A DNA stretch of 64,000 nt. It comes from Bactrocera neohumeralis. Taxonomy: Eukaryota > Arthropoda > Insecta > Diptera > Tephritidae. Both the position numbers and the translations under genes were made by a program. Shown one piece after another: positions 24,951 through 37,653 of the stretch (position 1 is the stretch's first letter; each line of letters begins with the position of its first letter). The DNA lies in the NCBI RefSeq assembly GCF_024586455.1, contig NC_065923.1:5087501-5151500 (forward strand), read 5' to 3'. A model generated the notes under the pieces. That model searched no databases and was not told the origin of the DNA. It saw only the letters and a program-made list of their open reading frames with translations.

Positions 24951-26435
24951 ATGGTTAACACTGGAGACGTTTATATTGTATCCGCTGCTCGTACAGCGAT
25001 TGGTAATTTTATATTCGATAGAGTCCTTCTCTATATGAGTTAATTCGGATCTTAAAATTATAGGAAGCTTCAATGGATCACTTTCTAAAGTGAAAGCATC
25101 GGAACTAGGTAGTGTTGTTATTAAAGAAGTGCTAAAGAGAGCTAATGTTAACAGTAATGATGTGGACGAAGTCGTCATTGGTCAAGTGAGCAATATTTGA
25201 AATCACATCATTTCATGTCATTTTAATCAACATATTTACTAGAGTCTTACCGCTGGGCAGGGTCAAAATCCTTCACGACAGGCTACCCTACAAGCAGGAC
25301 TTCCTATAAATGTCCCTGTTTATAATATTAATATGCTTTGTGGTTCAGGATTAAAGTGCGTGCAGAAAATATAATTCGTATATGGCATTCTAAAGTATAC
25401 TTTTATTTTCAGAACTGTCGCCTTAGGTTTCCAATCCATACGATGTGGCGATTCCAAGATTTCTATTTGTGGAGGCCAAGAGAGTATGTCTTTGGCACCA
25501 CACGTTATCCATTTACGAAATGGTATCAAAATGGGTCCTGGAACAATGTTGGATACAATGACTCACGATGGCCTCACCGATGCTATGCACAACATTCATA
25601 TGGGTGTCACTGCCGAAAACCTGGTAAAGCAATACAATATTACTCGTGACGAACAAGATGAGTTTGCGGTTCACTCACAAAATCTGGCTGAGAACGCGCA
25701 AAAAAATGGCTTCTTCGAAAAGGAAATTGTCCCAGTCGAATTAAAAACGCGTGCGGGTACTCAAATTTTTGAAAAGGATGAGTACATTAAAGCGGGCACT
25801 ACAATTGAAGCTCTCAAAAAACTGAAACCCTGTTTTATTGAGGTAGAGAAGATATTATAAAAAAGTTTAATTAAAGTCTCCGTTTCGTTCAAATATATGT
25901 TTGTGTAGACTGGAACTGTAACAGCTGGAAACGCTTCAGGTATTAATGACGCTGCTGCAGCGGTGTTGTTAATGTCAGGGGAAGAGGTGACAAAGAGATC
26001 CATTAAACCAATGGCAAAAATTGTGGCTTGGGCACAGACTGGTGTAGATCCTAAAATCATGGGAATTGGTCCCGTGACTGCTGTTGAAGCGGTTGTAAGT
26101 AAACTTTAACGCCTTAGCCTTATATTTGCATTGAATTCAATTTCATTCTAAAGTTACAAAAGGCTGGTTGGACAAAGGATGAAGTGGATCTGTTTGAATT
26201 AAATGAAGCATTCGCAGGTCAATCTATTGCAGTATTAAAAGAGCTTAAAGTCAACGCCGATAAGGTGAATGTTAATGGCGGTGCCATTGCATTAGGTCAC
26301 CCTATCGGTGCATCGGGATGCAGAATTCTAGTTACATTGTTATATGCACTTGAAAGGTTGAATGTCAAAAAAGGCGTCGCATCATTATGTATTGGAGGCG
26401 GGATGGGTATCGCCATGGCTATTGAACGTGTTTAA
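24951..26435 (+). CDS. Acat2: Cytosolic acetyl-CoA acetyltransferase (thiolase)
   Basis: Six exons (24,951-25,002; 25,064-25,185; 25,243-25,355; 25,413-25,842; 25,909-26,094; 26,154-26,435) encode 394 residues, the usual length for thiolases. The enzyme condenses two acetyl-CoA to acetoacetyl-CoA, feeding the mevalonate pathway, and can run in reverse. The nucleophilic Cys is in NMLCGSGLK (residue 91), the general-base residues are His in ALGHPIGASG (residue 350) and Cys in SLCIGGGMG (residue 380), and GVTAENLV and NGGAIALGHP are in place. The protein starts MVNTGDVYIVSAARTAIG with no presequence, which favours the cytosolic ACAT2 type over the mitochondrial ACAT1 type. It converges with neutral sphingomyelinase about 730 bp downstream. 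A DRE octamer precedes it. Confidence 0.95.
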
Positions 26436-27169
26436 AAACGAGAATAATTATTATTTATACTGATTTGATAATGAGACATTCTTATGTAAATGTAAATTAT
26501 TTGTTATAACCAAAGTCAATTGTTATGTAGAACTAGAAATGCAAATACTTATATGTATGTATATATGGAGCTTGCATAACTATTTTAGAAGTAATTCAAT
26601 AAGCATACACATATTGGTCAGGGGAGAGTAATTTACGTAATGTTACCTATCAATATTGTTTACTTTGAAATAAAAACAACAAGAAAGTTTGTGGTGAGCT
26701 TTTCTTATAAAACTTGTGGTATGTGGTACATATAGAGTACACATGAATATAAACTATATAGTATCTGTAACTAGAATGATATTGTTCAGAGTCTATCACC
26801 AACGCTACTTGATTACATGTTCCACCGTTGCCTATTTTACGCTCCGCGTATACGTCGGTTGAATTATAATTAATATTTGCCGAATGAAAAACCATTATCG
26901 AGTATAAGTAACAAAATTCTAAAATCGCACGCACCTGTCTACTGCTTAAACATATGTATACAAAATATAGTAGAATATATAGTTATGTATACATTTTATT
27001 CATTGTACTTAGTCACATATACATACATACGTTTACATTATGAGAACCAATCTAATATACGTAATTCAATAATAAATGCATTTTGAGCTTATTTATGTAG
27101 TTGGAATAAATTAATGTGTCTTTTAAATATAGTTTTAACCAAGAAACGTACGGTCACCAACTTTTAGTT
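26436..27169. other. Intergenic region between convergent 3' ends
   Basis: This stretch holds the 3' UTRs of the thiolase gene (plus) and neutral sphingomyelinase (minus). AATAAA occurs on the plus strand near 26,668. Microsatellite TATGTATGTATATATG lies near 26,550. No other feature was seen. Confidence 0.45.
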
Positions 27170-28794
27170 TCAATTCTTTGGTATGCTTTCAAAAACTTCA
27201 ATGGACCGCAACATTAACTCCATGGCTACTTTTCCAGATAATACACCATTCCATTCCATGTAATTCCACACAGATCCCATGAAAATACAAAATAATAGAC
27301 CACCTGATATGAAGAGTTTCAATATTATGCACAATGTTCTAAATCCTAATGGAGATGGATATTCCAAGAAAACTACTAAAATAAACGCAAGAATAACAGC
27401 GACACTGTAGTAAAATATACGATCTATATTCAGTTGATCTAGTGATGTTTCGCATAACGATATTGATTCATGCAAAACAGCTACACGTTTCGATATAAGA
27501 CATCCGTCAGTTTTAAACGCCGCTTCTTCGCTAATGTGATGCTCTTTATTTCTAGAAGAAACAATACATGCTCCTTCCCCAATACAATGTTCAGCATCTC
27601 TTAAATGCAACTTTGCTAATACAGCTTCGTGGTCAGAATAGCTGAAATTTTGGCCAGGTACAGGTTCGGTCAACGGCAGTCCATAGTCAATAATAGAAAG
27701 AGCAATATTTTCAGGACTTCTTGCGAATATATGATCAATATGCACTCCAGGTGACATATTGTTAATAGCATTAGAAGCAGTATAGGAATTTTTTTGATAT
27801 TCATTTGTTACAATATTTTTAGAATTGCAACAATCTTTCATTTTTGATGTATACAAGAGAACCCTGAAAGTAATGAAAAGCAATATGTATATTAGCAAAT
27901 AGTATTTGAATAAAAAAATTTCCATTTAAAATTATTAAGAAAATACATACACATATTTATGACTTATTGAAAAGATTGTATTGTAAATTTAGTAATAAAA
28001 TTTGGATATTAATTACTTGTATGTCAAATCATGAGGTTGAGCATTTAAGTCTCCCGCAAGAACTTGTAGAACAGAGTCACCTCTTGTTGCCCGAATAAAC
28101 TGTGCTGTATCGAAAGCCTGAATTACCCGGTGAGTTTTGTAATCATCATTGTTGTTATTATATTCCGCATGAAGCTAAAAATTATTAATATTATAACGCA
28201 TTTAATATATGTATATACGTATACTGATTACTAGACTATATATGATATTTACATGAGTATTGTACAGATGTACTACATGCTTATCCACGAGGATTCTACA
28301 TAAACCAACTCCTTTGCCCCCAAACCAATCAGCATGCTGAATACGGTGAAAATAACCATTAACACTCCAAGGATGAAAGAAAGAGCTTAAAATAGGATAT
28401 TTAGACAATACCAGGAGGCCTGAACCTATAACACCACTGAAAATAATGAAGAAATTTGCTTTAAAATTATAAACAGCTTCTGAATATACACCATGACTTT
28501 TTACCTGTAGAAATAGTGAGCGTAAGGTAATACTGACTGGGTAGCGTTTTTCAGGGTTTCGCAGTCTTTACGAGACCAAACTTCTTGTAGAGAAACTATA
28601 TCATATTTGCCTGAACTAAGCTCTAAGCCTATTGCGGCTATTCGTACCTCACGGTCCTTTGAGATAAAAGGAAAAGGAATTCCCCTGGAATATTATAAAA
28701 CAGATATTAAAATTTGCGTGGTGTTGACATGATTGTATCTCAATAAAAATACATACCAAACATTTAGTGTTAAAATACTTAAATTTAGCAACAT
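27170..28794 (-). CDS. nSMase: Neutral sphingomyelinase (SMPD2 type)
   Basis: Five exons (28,757-28,794; 28,505-28,684; 28,253-28,436; 28,017-28,174; 27,170-27,863) sum to 1,254 bases, or 417 residues. It is an Mg2+-dependent phosphodiesterase that splits sphingomyelin to ceramide and phosphocholine at intracellular membranes. The endonuclease/exonuclease/phosphatase fold motifs appear in order: LNVWGIPF at the N-terminus, IVSLQEVW (Mg2+ ligand Glu), GSGLLVLSKYPI, HLYNTHLHAEYNN, GDLNAQPHD, HIDHIF and the catalytic YSDHEAV (Asp-His). After about residue 320 come two hydrophobic segments (VAVILAFILVVFLEY and LFISGGLLFCIFMGSVW) typical of SMPD2 anchoring. The first exon is short (13 codons) and splits the Trp codon of LNVWG. 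The start is the only upstream ATG that keeps the conserved LNVWGIP opening. alphaTub67C lies upstream in the same direction. Confidence 0.93.
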
Positions 28795-29312
28795 ATTTAT
28801 ATAAAAAAATATACATATAGATATGTAACAAATATATTTATGTTTATGATAGTGCTAGTGATAACAGTATCGGACCAGTCGGAACACAATAGTCGAAAAG
28901 TTAAATTTTGTGTTGATCGACGATGTCATCAAGAATTTATCAGCTCTAGTCTGCATTACGTTTTATTGCAAGGATAAGATTTTTAATATGGCTCATTTAT
29001 ATGCCATTCACGCAAGTGGTCAGGAATAATAATTATTCCTGCAAGTGGTTATACTACCCTCACTGTAAACTTCCACAAAATGAAATTAGTAAAGTATTAA
29101 TTTTACATTTTTTTTGTAATTATAGTTTTGTGCACTACTTCAACTTCTCAAAAATATTTGAAGCTTTCAACAAGCTTCTCTAGTAATTTCAAAGGGTAAT
29201 TTGTTTCATTGCCTTTATTTAGTACACGTTAAAATCATATTACATTGTTATATTTTATATTTAAATATTTATTATATTTTTAAAAAATTATTTTCTATTG
29301 AAATAAAACAAT
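28795..29312. other. Spacer between neutral sphingomyelinase and alphaTub67C
   Basis: About 520 bp between two leftward genes. It must contain the sphingomyelinase promoter and the alphaTub67C 3' UTR; a minus-strand AATAAA (TTTATT at 29,213-29,218) lies about 95 bp past the tubulin stop. No further gene is visible. Confidence 0.45.
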
Positions 29313-30759
29313 TTAAAGTTCATAATCACCACTAACACTTTGTTCTTGATCATCTGTACCAACTTCTTCAAAATCTCTCTCTAATGTAGCCAAGTCTTCA
29401 CGAGCTTCCGTAAACTCGCCTTCTTCCATTCCTTCGCCTACATACCAATGCACAAATGCACGTTTCTTAAACATTAAATCGAACTTGTAATCCAAGTTAC
29501 TGAATGCAACAGCAATTGCAGTTGTATTTGATAGCATACAAACTGCTCGAGGAGTCTGGGCTAAATCTCCTCCAGGTACGCATGCAGGTTTCTCATAATT
29601 AATTCCTATTTTAAAACCTGTTGGACACCAATCCACGAATTGAATATGTCGCTTGGATTTTATAGCCGATACTGCCGCGTTTACATCTTTTGGTACAACA
29701 TCCCCACGATAGAGCATACAACAAGCCATATATTTTCCAGCACGTGGATCACATTTCACCATCATATTTGAAGCTTCAAAACATGAGTTTGTTAATGCCA
29801 TTATAGTATTGTGCTCATGCGATGCATTTGATGAAGATACCAATGGAGCGTATGCTACTAGTGGAAAGTGAATTCGAGGATAAGGTACTAAATTTGTTTG
29901 AAATTCATTAAGATCGACATTCATAGAACCACTGAAACGTAAAGAAGCTGTAGTTGAACTAACAATTTGTGCAATAAGGCGATTCAGATTACGATAATTG
30001 GGACGATCAATATTCAAACTATTCTGACATATTTCGTAGATTGCTTCATTGTCTACTATAAAAACGCAGTCCGAAGTCTCCAAAGTCGCGTGTGTAGTCA
30101 AAACTGCATTGTATGGCTCTACAACTGACGTTGAAACTCTTGGTGACGGGTACACTGCAAAATCCAATTTACATTTCTTACTATAATCTGCAGTTAAGCG
30201 TTCCATAAGTAAAGAAGTAAAGCCCGATCCAGTTCCACCACCAAGACTATGAAATATTAAGAAACCTTGAAGACTTTCACATTGTTCAGATAATTTTTGA
30301 ATGCGATTCATAACTTTATCAATTGCTTCTTTTCCGATAGAGTAATGGCCACGTGCATAATTATTGGCTGCATCTTCTTTTCCAGATATAAGTTGTTCTG
30401 GATGATACAGACTCTTAAGGTTACCTGTACGTACATCATCTATAACTGTAGGCTCAAGATCAACAAAAACAGTGCGTGGTACATGTTTGCCCAGACCAGT
30501 TTCTGCGAAAAAGGTATTCGAGTCATTCGTGGTTTCATTTTTAGTATCTTGAGATAATTTATTCGATCCATTCGTATTCTCTGCTTTACTTTTAGTAGAG
30601 CCGTCAACATCAATGCCGTGCTCCAAAAGGTACAATTCCCAGCAAGCATTTCCGATTTGAATTCCTCCTTGCCCGATTTGAATTGATATTACCTCACGCT
30701 TAAAAAATAATATCAATTTTAAATACTCCTAAAAGATACTAATTGCTTCATCTCACCAT
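29313..30759 (-). CDS. alphaTub67C: Divergent maternal alpha-tubulin (alphaTub67C ortholog)
   Basis: The first coding exon is only the ATG at 30,757-30,759, followed by GTGAG; the rest is one exon, 29,313-30,698. The total is exactly 462 residues, the length I recall for Drosophila alphaTub67C and longer than the usual 450-451. GTP-binding signatures are intact (QIGQGGIQIGNACWELY, SLGGGTGSG, VEPYNAVL), as are FQTNLVPYPRIHFPL and WCPTGFKIGINY. Odd features are a luminal K40 loop enlarged by about 12 residues and rich in Asn/Lys/Thr (between HGIDVDG and FFAETGLG); the start MREV instead of the MREC used in tubulin mRNA autoregulation; and a C-terminus ending GDYEL with no terminal Tyr and few Glu. 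In Drosophila this isotype is maternal and supports meiotic and early cleavage spindles. The same role here is inference from orthology. Confidence 0.93.
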
Positions 30760-31590
30760 TTTTAAAGAATTTATATGTAAAAGTTAAAAAGGCGCCAATA
30801 TTTCAACCCCAAAGCAAATTGCAAAATAGCTGCTATTGCGAATATCTTAGATGCCGTTAGGAAAGATAATGTTCTTAATGTCAAGGCACAATTAAAGCCT
30901 AGCACATTAAGCTAATTCACGTATGTACATACTTATGTCCTAGTTTAACAAATGGTATACATTCTGTAGAAGGGAGGAAAACCGCTTTGAGTGCTTTTCA
31001 AATATTTTTTTCGCGCCATTTTAAATCAATTACACAATCGGTATCGACGCAGTTTTAACTTTAGTATAATATTTAAAACTTTTTATTGAAATATGTATGT
31101 ATATTTTAAATCAAATTTCATTTATGGTATACATTTATTTATATATAGATATGTATATAAAAAAAATTAAGTACATATTGTTTTCTTTGAAAGCTCAGAA
31201 GTTTAACTAATTTTACTAATTTTTAAAAAGCTTTAAATGTATGTGCTTGTGCGAACCCGACTTAAATGTGAAACCAATAATGATAACGGATATCTGCTGT
31301 ATATATACTTAGATAATTACGTAAATAATTTAAATAATGATAAAACTACCGGATTTATTAACTGGTATTAAAAAAGAAATTGTTTAAAGTAATCTCTATT
31401 ATTGCCTTTTCGAATTCTAATAATCCAGAAAATCATGGTTTATTTAAAATATATTTTTAATATAGTTAATACTTTTATTATATACGAAAACTTTTGCGAT
31501 GAGGGAGATCTTTCAATCCAGACATATTCGATATTTCCAATAGTTTTCCATATTGCCACGTCCGAGAGAGTTTTCATTAAAATTTCGATA
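30760..31590. other. Divergent promoter region between alphaTub67C and LDAH
   Basis: About 830 bp separating divergently transcribed genes. The only motif noted is the DRE cluster at its right end (TTTCGATATATCGATAAG, 31,583-31,600). The rest is AT-rich with TATGTATGTATAT runs near 31,090 and 31,150. Confidence 0.4.
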
Positions 31591-31598
31591 TATCGATA
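31591..31598. promoter_or_regulatory. DRE (TATCGATA) upstream of LDAH
   Basis: A perfect octamer lies 55 bp upstream of the LDAH start codon, preceded directly by the near-copy TTCGATA. The position suits a core promoter or 5' UTR DREF site. Inferred from sequence only. Confidence 0.55.
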
Positions 31599-31653
31599 AG
31601 TACATTCGATAAAATGTGGCTTAATCTTTGCATATCGCTTATTAAACAATTTA

Positions 31654-32660
31654 ATGAATGATTTTAGGAAGATGAAGGAAGGTTTTATCAAAATCTCTGG
31701 TGGGCCTACCCACGTAATTACTTGGGGACGTTGGATAGAAGAGCCTATGGATAATGTGCCCGAGATTGTGATATGTATTCCAGGTAATCCCGGCTTAGTT
31801 GGCTTTTATACCGAATTCCTGCACTTATTGTATGAGCAATTGGGTGAAAAAATTCCGGTTTGGATAATTGGTAAGATTCGCAGTTTTTAAATTGATTTTT
31901 TTCAATTGCTGTTTTCGTTTTTAAAGGTCACCTAGGACACGAAGAACCTTCAAAGGATTGCAAAACGGAAGTTCCTTGCCTTAAAGGAAATGAAAAAATA
32001 TTTGATCTGAATGGACAGTTAAATCATAAAAAGGAATTTATTCAACGTTTTGTGCCACGCAATACAAAAATTCATTTAATTGGTCATTCAATTGGAGCAT
32101 GGATGGTGATGAATTTGTTAGAATTTCAGGATATTCGGCAGCTGGTTAAAAAATGTTACCTTCTATTTCCAACAATAGAGCGTATGATTGACTCATCAAA
32201 CGGTTGGAATTTCACCAAAATTGGGATTCCACTATACACAGTTCTAGGATTTGTAATTCCATTGTTTAATCGGTTACCAAAATATCTTCAAATTTGTGGA
32301 GTACAAATATATTTCTGGCTCTTAAACATACCGAAGTCGTTTATTGAAACCGCTTTAGAATACTCGAAGGCTCCTGTGATGGAAAAAGTAATATTTTTAG
32401 CAAAAGATGAAATGGTACGGGTACGTGATTTAGATCAAAGTTTGATGGAGAAACATTTACCATTGTTAAAGATGTATTATGGTACGACGGATGGTTGGGT
32501 ACCAGTCGAGTATTATAATGAAATATGCAGAAAATATCCCAAAATTGATGCTGAATTAGATAAAGAGTCTATAGATCATGCATTTGTATTGAGAAACTCG
32601 GAGTCAATGTCCCGAATAGTAGGTAAAATGATTAAGCAACATTCAGAAATATTGAAATGA
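31654..32660 (+). CDS. Ldah: Lipid droplet-associated hydrolase (LDAH / sturkopf)
   Basis: Two exons (31,654-31,870 and 31,927-32,660) give 316 residues, close to human LDAH (325). It is an alpha/beta-hydrolase on lipid droplets. Its enzymatic activity is debated; it affects sterol ester and droplet clustering. The oxyanion region IVICIPGNPGLVGFYTEFL, the strand-turn WIIGHLGHEE, the nucleophile elbow HLIGHSIGAWM (Ser at about residue 127) and the late SIDHAFVLRN carrying the likely catalytic His are all visible. The central hydrophobic hairpin (IPLYTVLGFVIPLFNRLPKY, then IYFWLLNIP) matches the droplet-targeting region. The start could also be the second Met (31,669-31,671). The gene converges on Ctr9, with only 265 bp between the stop codons. 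Confidence 0.92.
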
Positions 32661-32925
32661 ATGCATAGCTTTCCATAATTTTTTCTTTGCCATAAAATTA
32701 ATAATATATGTATATGTAATTAGAAATTTTTTTCATACATACATATATATAGATGTCGATAACTATCATTATCGGATTAAATCCGACTAATAATTACATA
32801 TATTAAATGAAACAAATGTTATTAACATTTTAGCTGAGGATGATTTATATATATATATTTTTAGTGGTATTTTGGTTGAATTAATACATAGCTACATATA
32901 TTAAAACAAAAAAAAATGTAGTATT

Positions 32926-35900
32926 TTATTCAGATTCTGAAACCGATGGACTGCGTGAATGAGACTTAACTGAAGACTTGTTCTTTGTACGTTCGGGTGA
33001 AGAAGAAGGTGAGCGCGAAGCAGATCTCGACTTTGAAGGCGATCTAGATCTTGAGCTTGACTTTGAACGCGACCGTCTTTCAGATTCACTACCAGAACGT
33101 GATCTAGATCTAGATCGGGAACCGGAACGAGATCGACTTTCACTATGAGAACGTTGTTCTGACGGTGATCTTGATATACGACGCACGCGCTTGGTCTCAA
33201 CACTACCTTCACTGTCGCTGTCACTTTGATCTCTGTTAGCAACATGCTTTCGCTTGCGTCCACCAGCATCGCTATCTGATTCACTCGTTGATATCGTAGC
33301 TTTCGAAACAATTTTTAGTCGTTGCTTGGCTGACAACTTTTCTTTCGATTCCTTTACTTCTTTAGCCTTCTTCTTTTTCTGATTCTTTTCTCTAGGTTGA
33401 ATTTCACCATCACTGTCACTATCATATTTGTCTTGTGCCGATTTTCTCTTCCTACCAGCACCCTTTTTACGTTCCTTGGGTTTCTTCTTAGAACGTTCAG
33501 CACCATCAACTTCTCCAACATCACTACCAGAATCGGAAACATAGCCATCTTTGCGCGGACGACCACCTCCATTGTTAAATGTAAATGATATATAATAAAT
33601 GCAAATAAATATGCAAATTATTTTTATATATTATATAAATTTGACTGTACCTTTCTTGCGCTCTTTGGATTGAGGCGGATTTTCCGAAATAATCAATATA
33701 CCCTTCGTTTTCTCAACATATTCCTGGCGTTTCACAAGCATTTGTTCTCGGGACATCTTTTGTTCTTCTTCTCGACGTTTACGTTCTTCTTCTTGTTTCG
33801 TCTTAAAGGCCAATCGTTCTTCTTCCTGCTTGCGACGCAAAGCCTTTTCTTCCTCATCGATACGACGAGCTCGGGAAACATGATATTGGGCTTGAGACAA
33901 TAGATCCTGACACTGATTGGCCTCAATGCCAGCAATCTCAATATTGAAACGTGTTTTATCACCACAAATCGAGAGGTATTGAAAATATCTTCGAATTTCA
34001 AAAAAATGTTCTGATTAGCAATTTTTTCACATGAACCTGATAGGGAAAGCTTCACAATACCTTTGCGCTAATTCCAATTCATGAACAGCTTGTAACACTA
34101 CATCAAGAGTTGACTTTTCGTCTTTAAGGATAGCCATAGCCAAACGTTGCAGTACCACAGCAATGTTGAAAAGTAATACCTGTAAATTTGAGTTTAACAA
34201 ATTAAATAATATTAAAAATGGCTTATATTACTCAAAGTATTTCTACATTAGGAAATTATTATTCGGCTGCACCGAAACTATAATACCCTTCACAGGTGCA
34301 TTTCTCATAGCATGAAAGGGTATAATAGATCTTTATATATGTTTACAGACAGACGAACACAACTGAATCGACTCAGCTCGTCGTGTTGTGTTGATTATCT
34401 TACCGTATCTTGTGGCGCAACTCTTCTCGCTTTTAGCAGGACAGTTTTTGCTTCTTTGAGTTTACCTGCACGCAAGTATGCACGTGCCAAATACTGCATC
34501 ACTTCGACATTATGATGTTTGTAGAATTTTTTCATACAGTTCTCGTACATTTGTATTGCACTGATGTATTGCTTCTGCTCAACATATATATGAGCAATAT
34601 TTAACCAAACATCTGAGAAGTCAGCCGTTGCCTCTCGAACCTGTGCGAATATATCTCGTGCTTCTATAACACATCCTTTATGGGCCAATACAGCGCCGAT
34701 GCCATTAGAAGCCCAAATATTTCGAGGATCATTGCGCAAAACCTGTCATTTAAAAATTTATAACTGATGTAAACGGTGTGATATACTATGTTAGTACGAT
34801 ACCTGTTTATATATAGACAAAGCTTTCTCCTGATGTTTTCGTTCCTTGTCCTTGTCTCTGATCGGCTGATGAAGTGTTTGCAATGAAAAATTTCCTAGTG
34901 CAATCAACGAGTATGCATCCGTAGCAGTTGTAGGATTTTTCAAGATTGTTTCAAAATTTTTTTGGCCCAAAGCAAATTGCATTTTTGCCAAATGCAAATT
35001 TCCTAACAAAGACCTAAATAACATTTACGATAATTATCATCAAATATAAATTAATATTAACCCAATTACCTTGCATCGGGGTTGTCGTTATTGATATTTA
35101 ATGCGTCCTTAAAGAAATCAGATGCTACGAAAATGAGACCTTTGTCACGAGCCATACATCCCAATCGTAAGTAGCAGTCAATATAATTAGGATGTTCTTT
35201 TAATATATCTTTAAACAATTTATCGGCTATGTCAAAGCTGCACATAGCTTCATTGAGACGAGCTAAATTATAGGTCATTGTCACTGATATGGAATCGTAA
35301 TATTGTTTATCTGCATTCGAGCTATCTGCTTCCACTCTAGCTCTTTGTATTGCTTCGTTTAACTTTTGTTTTGCTATAGCTAAGTTGCCAATTCGATAAT
35401 GTAGAGCGGCGACATTATTTAATATTTCTGCCGGTAATTCTACTTTAACCTTTTCAGTTAGAATATTCGATGCTGTAGCGTAGGCGTTTAGAGAAGCTTG
35501 AAGATCATTTTGTTCTAAAATTTGGGCTAGCTCTATCCAAGCTTCTACGTCATCAGGAAACTGTTCAGTAACCTTCTTTAAATGTGACTTTGCCATGTCA
35601 CGTTTTGCTTGTGAATTTGAGTTTGCATAAAGAGAGCCCAAAATCTTCATTGTTTCATAGTTTCCTGGTTGTATTTTCAACACCTTTTCAAAACATTGAG
35701 CAGCCTAAAAAATAAATAAATTTAACTATATTTTAATGGTTATTAAAAGAGTATTTCTTACATTTTCAGTATCACCGCGATATATATACATCTGTCCAAG
35801 ACCATAATGAGGTAATACAAAATTAGCAGGTGCGATTTGGGTTGATTGATAGTAGTATTGAAACGCTTGATCATAATCACACTGCGCATGAAAACTGCGT

Positions 35901-36967
35901 GCTAATTGGTAGCAACTCTCGGCACGCATCGCTTCATTTTCGGTGTTATGAAAAGCATGCAATGCCAAATGTTGAACTTTTTGGTAGTCTTTTTTGAAGA
36001 AAAAGTGGTTTGCTAAATGATTCAATACCATAGGGCTTGTAGAATCAATAGTATAAGCTCGCGATAGCATTTGGACACCTAATTTGTTTGAGTCGGGTTC
36101 ATGCAAATTAAGTTTTAATATTGCCAACCCAATTAAAGCCCCAACACAATTAGAATCGAGTTCAAGTGCTCTTTCAAATGCCTGTTTAGCTTTTTCTTGA
36201 TTGTTCATTTTAAGGAAACAATGACCCATGCCCATACGAACGTTCGCCGGACAATTCGGATTTGTACGTAGTGCTTTTTTATAAAAAGCTAAAGCTCCTC
36301 TATAGTCCTTTTTATTGAAGGCGATGCATGCTTTGCCCAAAAGCGATGGAATATTTGCAGGCGATTGATTGAGTACGAAATTAAATTGGGCGTCTGCTTG
36401 TTCCATTTTATCGCCTTCTAACAAGCAGAAATAGGCTCTACCCAACAAATGATTTTGATCGTACATAATAATTTTGTCAGCAGTTGTGTACAAGTTTGTG
36501 GCCTTCATAAATAACTCTCGCTTTTTCTCTTTCGATTTTTCCCGATTTGCTTCCTGTACGTAATGTGCAGCCAACATATCATATGCACGCATTTGATCTT
36601 TCTCCATGTCACGATAATCGGTATTCCCTTCAGTTCTAGCCGTTTCCAAAAGCCTTATGAAGTCTGCTGTTTTTTTCTCCTTGTAGTACGCCAGCTACAA
36701 ATAAATTATGATATTAGAATATATGTATACATTTAAAGAATAATTTATATATAAAAACTTACCGCCACGTTCACCCAGGTATTTAACTGGGAACGCTCTT
36801 GGCGTAAAATAGCTAGTACTTCCTGACATTCTGGTAACTGATCCGGATGAACCTCAATAACCTGATAGCATTAAGAGAAAAATATTCATATCTACAATAC
36901 AATAAAATGCATACTGTTATATTACCTCGTCAGTATCCCGCAATGGAATTTCAATAGGCGCTGACAT
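32926..36967 (-). CDS. Ctr9: RNA polymerase II-associated PAF1-complex subunit Ctr9
   Basis: Nine exons (36,926-36,967; 36,763-36,861; 35,762-36,694; 35,070-35,704; 34,803-35,013; 34,404-34,742; 34,061-34,179; 33,651-33,988; 32,926-33,566) sum to 3,357 bases, or 1,118 residues. Ctr9 scaffolds the PAF1 complex, which travels with RNA polymerase II and promotes H2B ubiquitination and H3K4/K79 methylation. The start MSAPIEIPLRDTDEVIEVHP is the conserved Ctr9 opening. Residues from about 40 to 800 form tandem TPRs (for example YRGALAFYKKALRTNPNCP, EKAKQAFERALELDSNCVGA). Then come a Glu/Lys/Arg coiled coil (RRKQEEERLAFKTKQEEER) and a long Arg-Ser tail (RSRSGSRSRSRSRSGS) ending SVSESE. Exon 8 starts right after AATTTCGAAG, a poor polypyrimidine tract, but phase and homology (RYFQYLSICGDKTRFNI) require it. 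Intron 6 carries a repeat abutting the exon 6 donor. Confidence 0.95.
34255..34400. repeat. Dispersed repeat fragment inside Ctr9 intron 6
   Basis: The segment reads TTCGGCTGCACCGAAACTATAATACCC... on to ACAGACAGACGAACACAACTGAATCGACTCAGCTCGTCGTG. The second half resembles the repeat end at 20,185-20,235 (CAGACGGACA...CTCAGCTCGTCACG). It ends at the very beginning of the intron (minus sense), a few bases from the exon 6 donor at 34,402-34,403. It looks like a truncated non-autonomous element. Confidence 0.5.
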
Positions 36968-37653
36968 GGTTTTTAATAATCTTGAAAACGCAGCAACCAA
37001 AACAAAAAACTAATTACTTCGCCAATGCTGGTTAACGTTGAGAGCAATATATCGATTATAAAAACTATCGACTAATTTACTTAAGCTAAGGCTGCGTACC
37101 AAACGGTACAAAAATTAAAATTCTGACAGGGGAATGTGAAATGTGACATTTTTTGTGGTGAATTCGTAAGCTCCCGAGTTGAATAAACTTTTAACAACTT
37201 ATAAATATGAATATAGACACGCATTATGAGAAAACGAATTTAAAATGACCGCTGTATACATAACATGTATGTTATAAAATATGTTATTAACTTGTTATTA
37301 TTATTTATTTCATTCAATACATTCTGAATAAGAAAACTCAAATTAAGATAATAGAATAAAATAAAAATAGTATTTTAGTCTAGCAAATTTTCTTTTCGAA
37401 TTTTTCATCTTGTAGAGCTGTTAAGAGAGTAGACTTCTTCTTACGTTTTAGTTGGGTTACACACCGCAACACGTTTGTTTTTTAAAGTAAGCAGCTCTTG
37501 GATTATAGAAAAATGACTTCGAAAGTATGCAAATCATTAAACAAATATTTTCCAAGGACGAATATAAGGCAGTGAATGATGATCATCTGAATCTCTAAAA
37601 CCCACTAATGTTTGAAGTAATTGACATACGAATATAAACTTCTACTACTTTAC
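36968..37653. other. Ctr9 promoter side and intergenic stretch
   Basis: Upstream of the leftward Ctr9 gene. A near-DRE, ATATATCGATTATAAA, lies about 80-90 bp from the Ctr9 start (37,048-37,063), followed by a TATCGAC half site. Otherwise AT-rich, with no gene seen. Confidence 0.4.
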
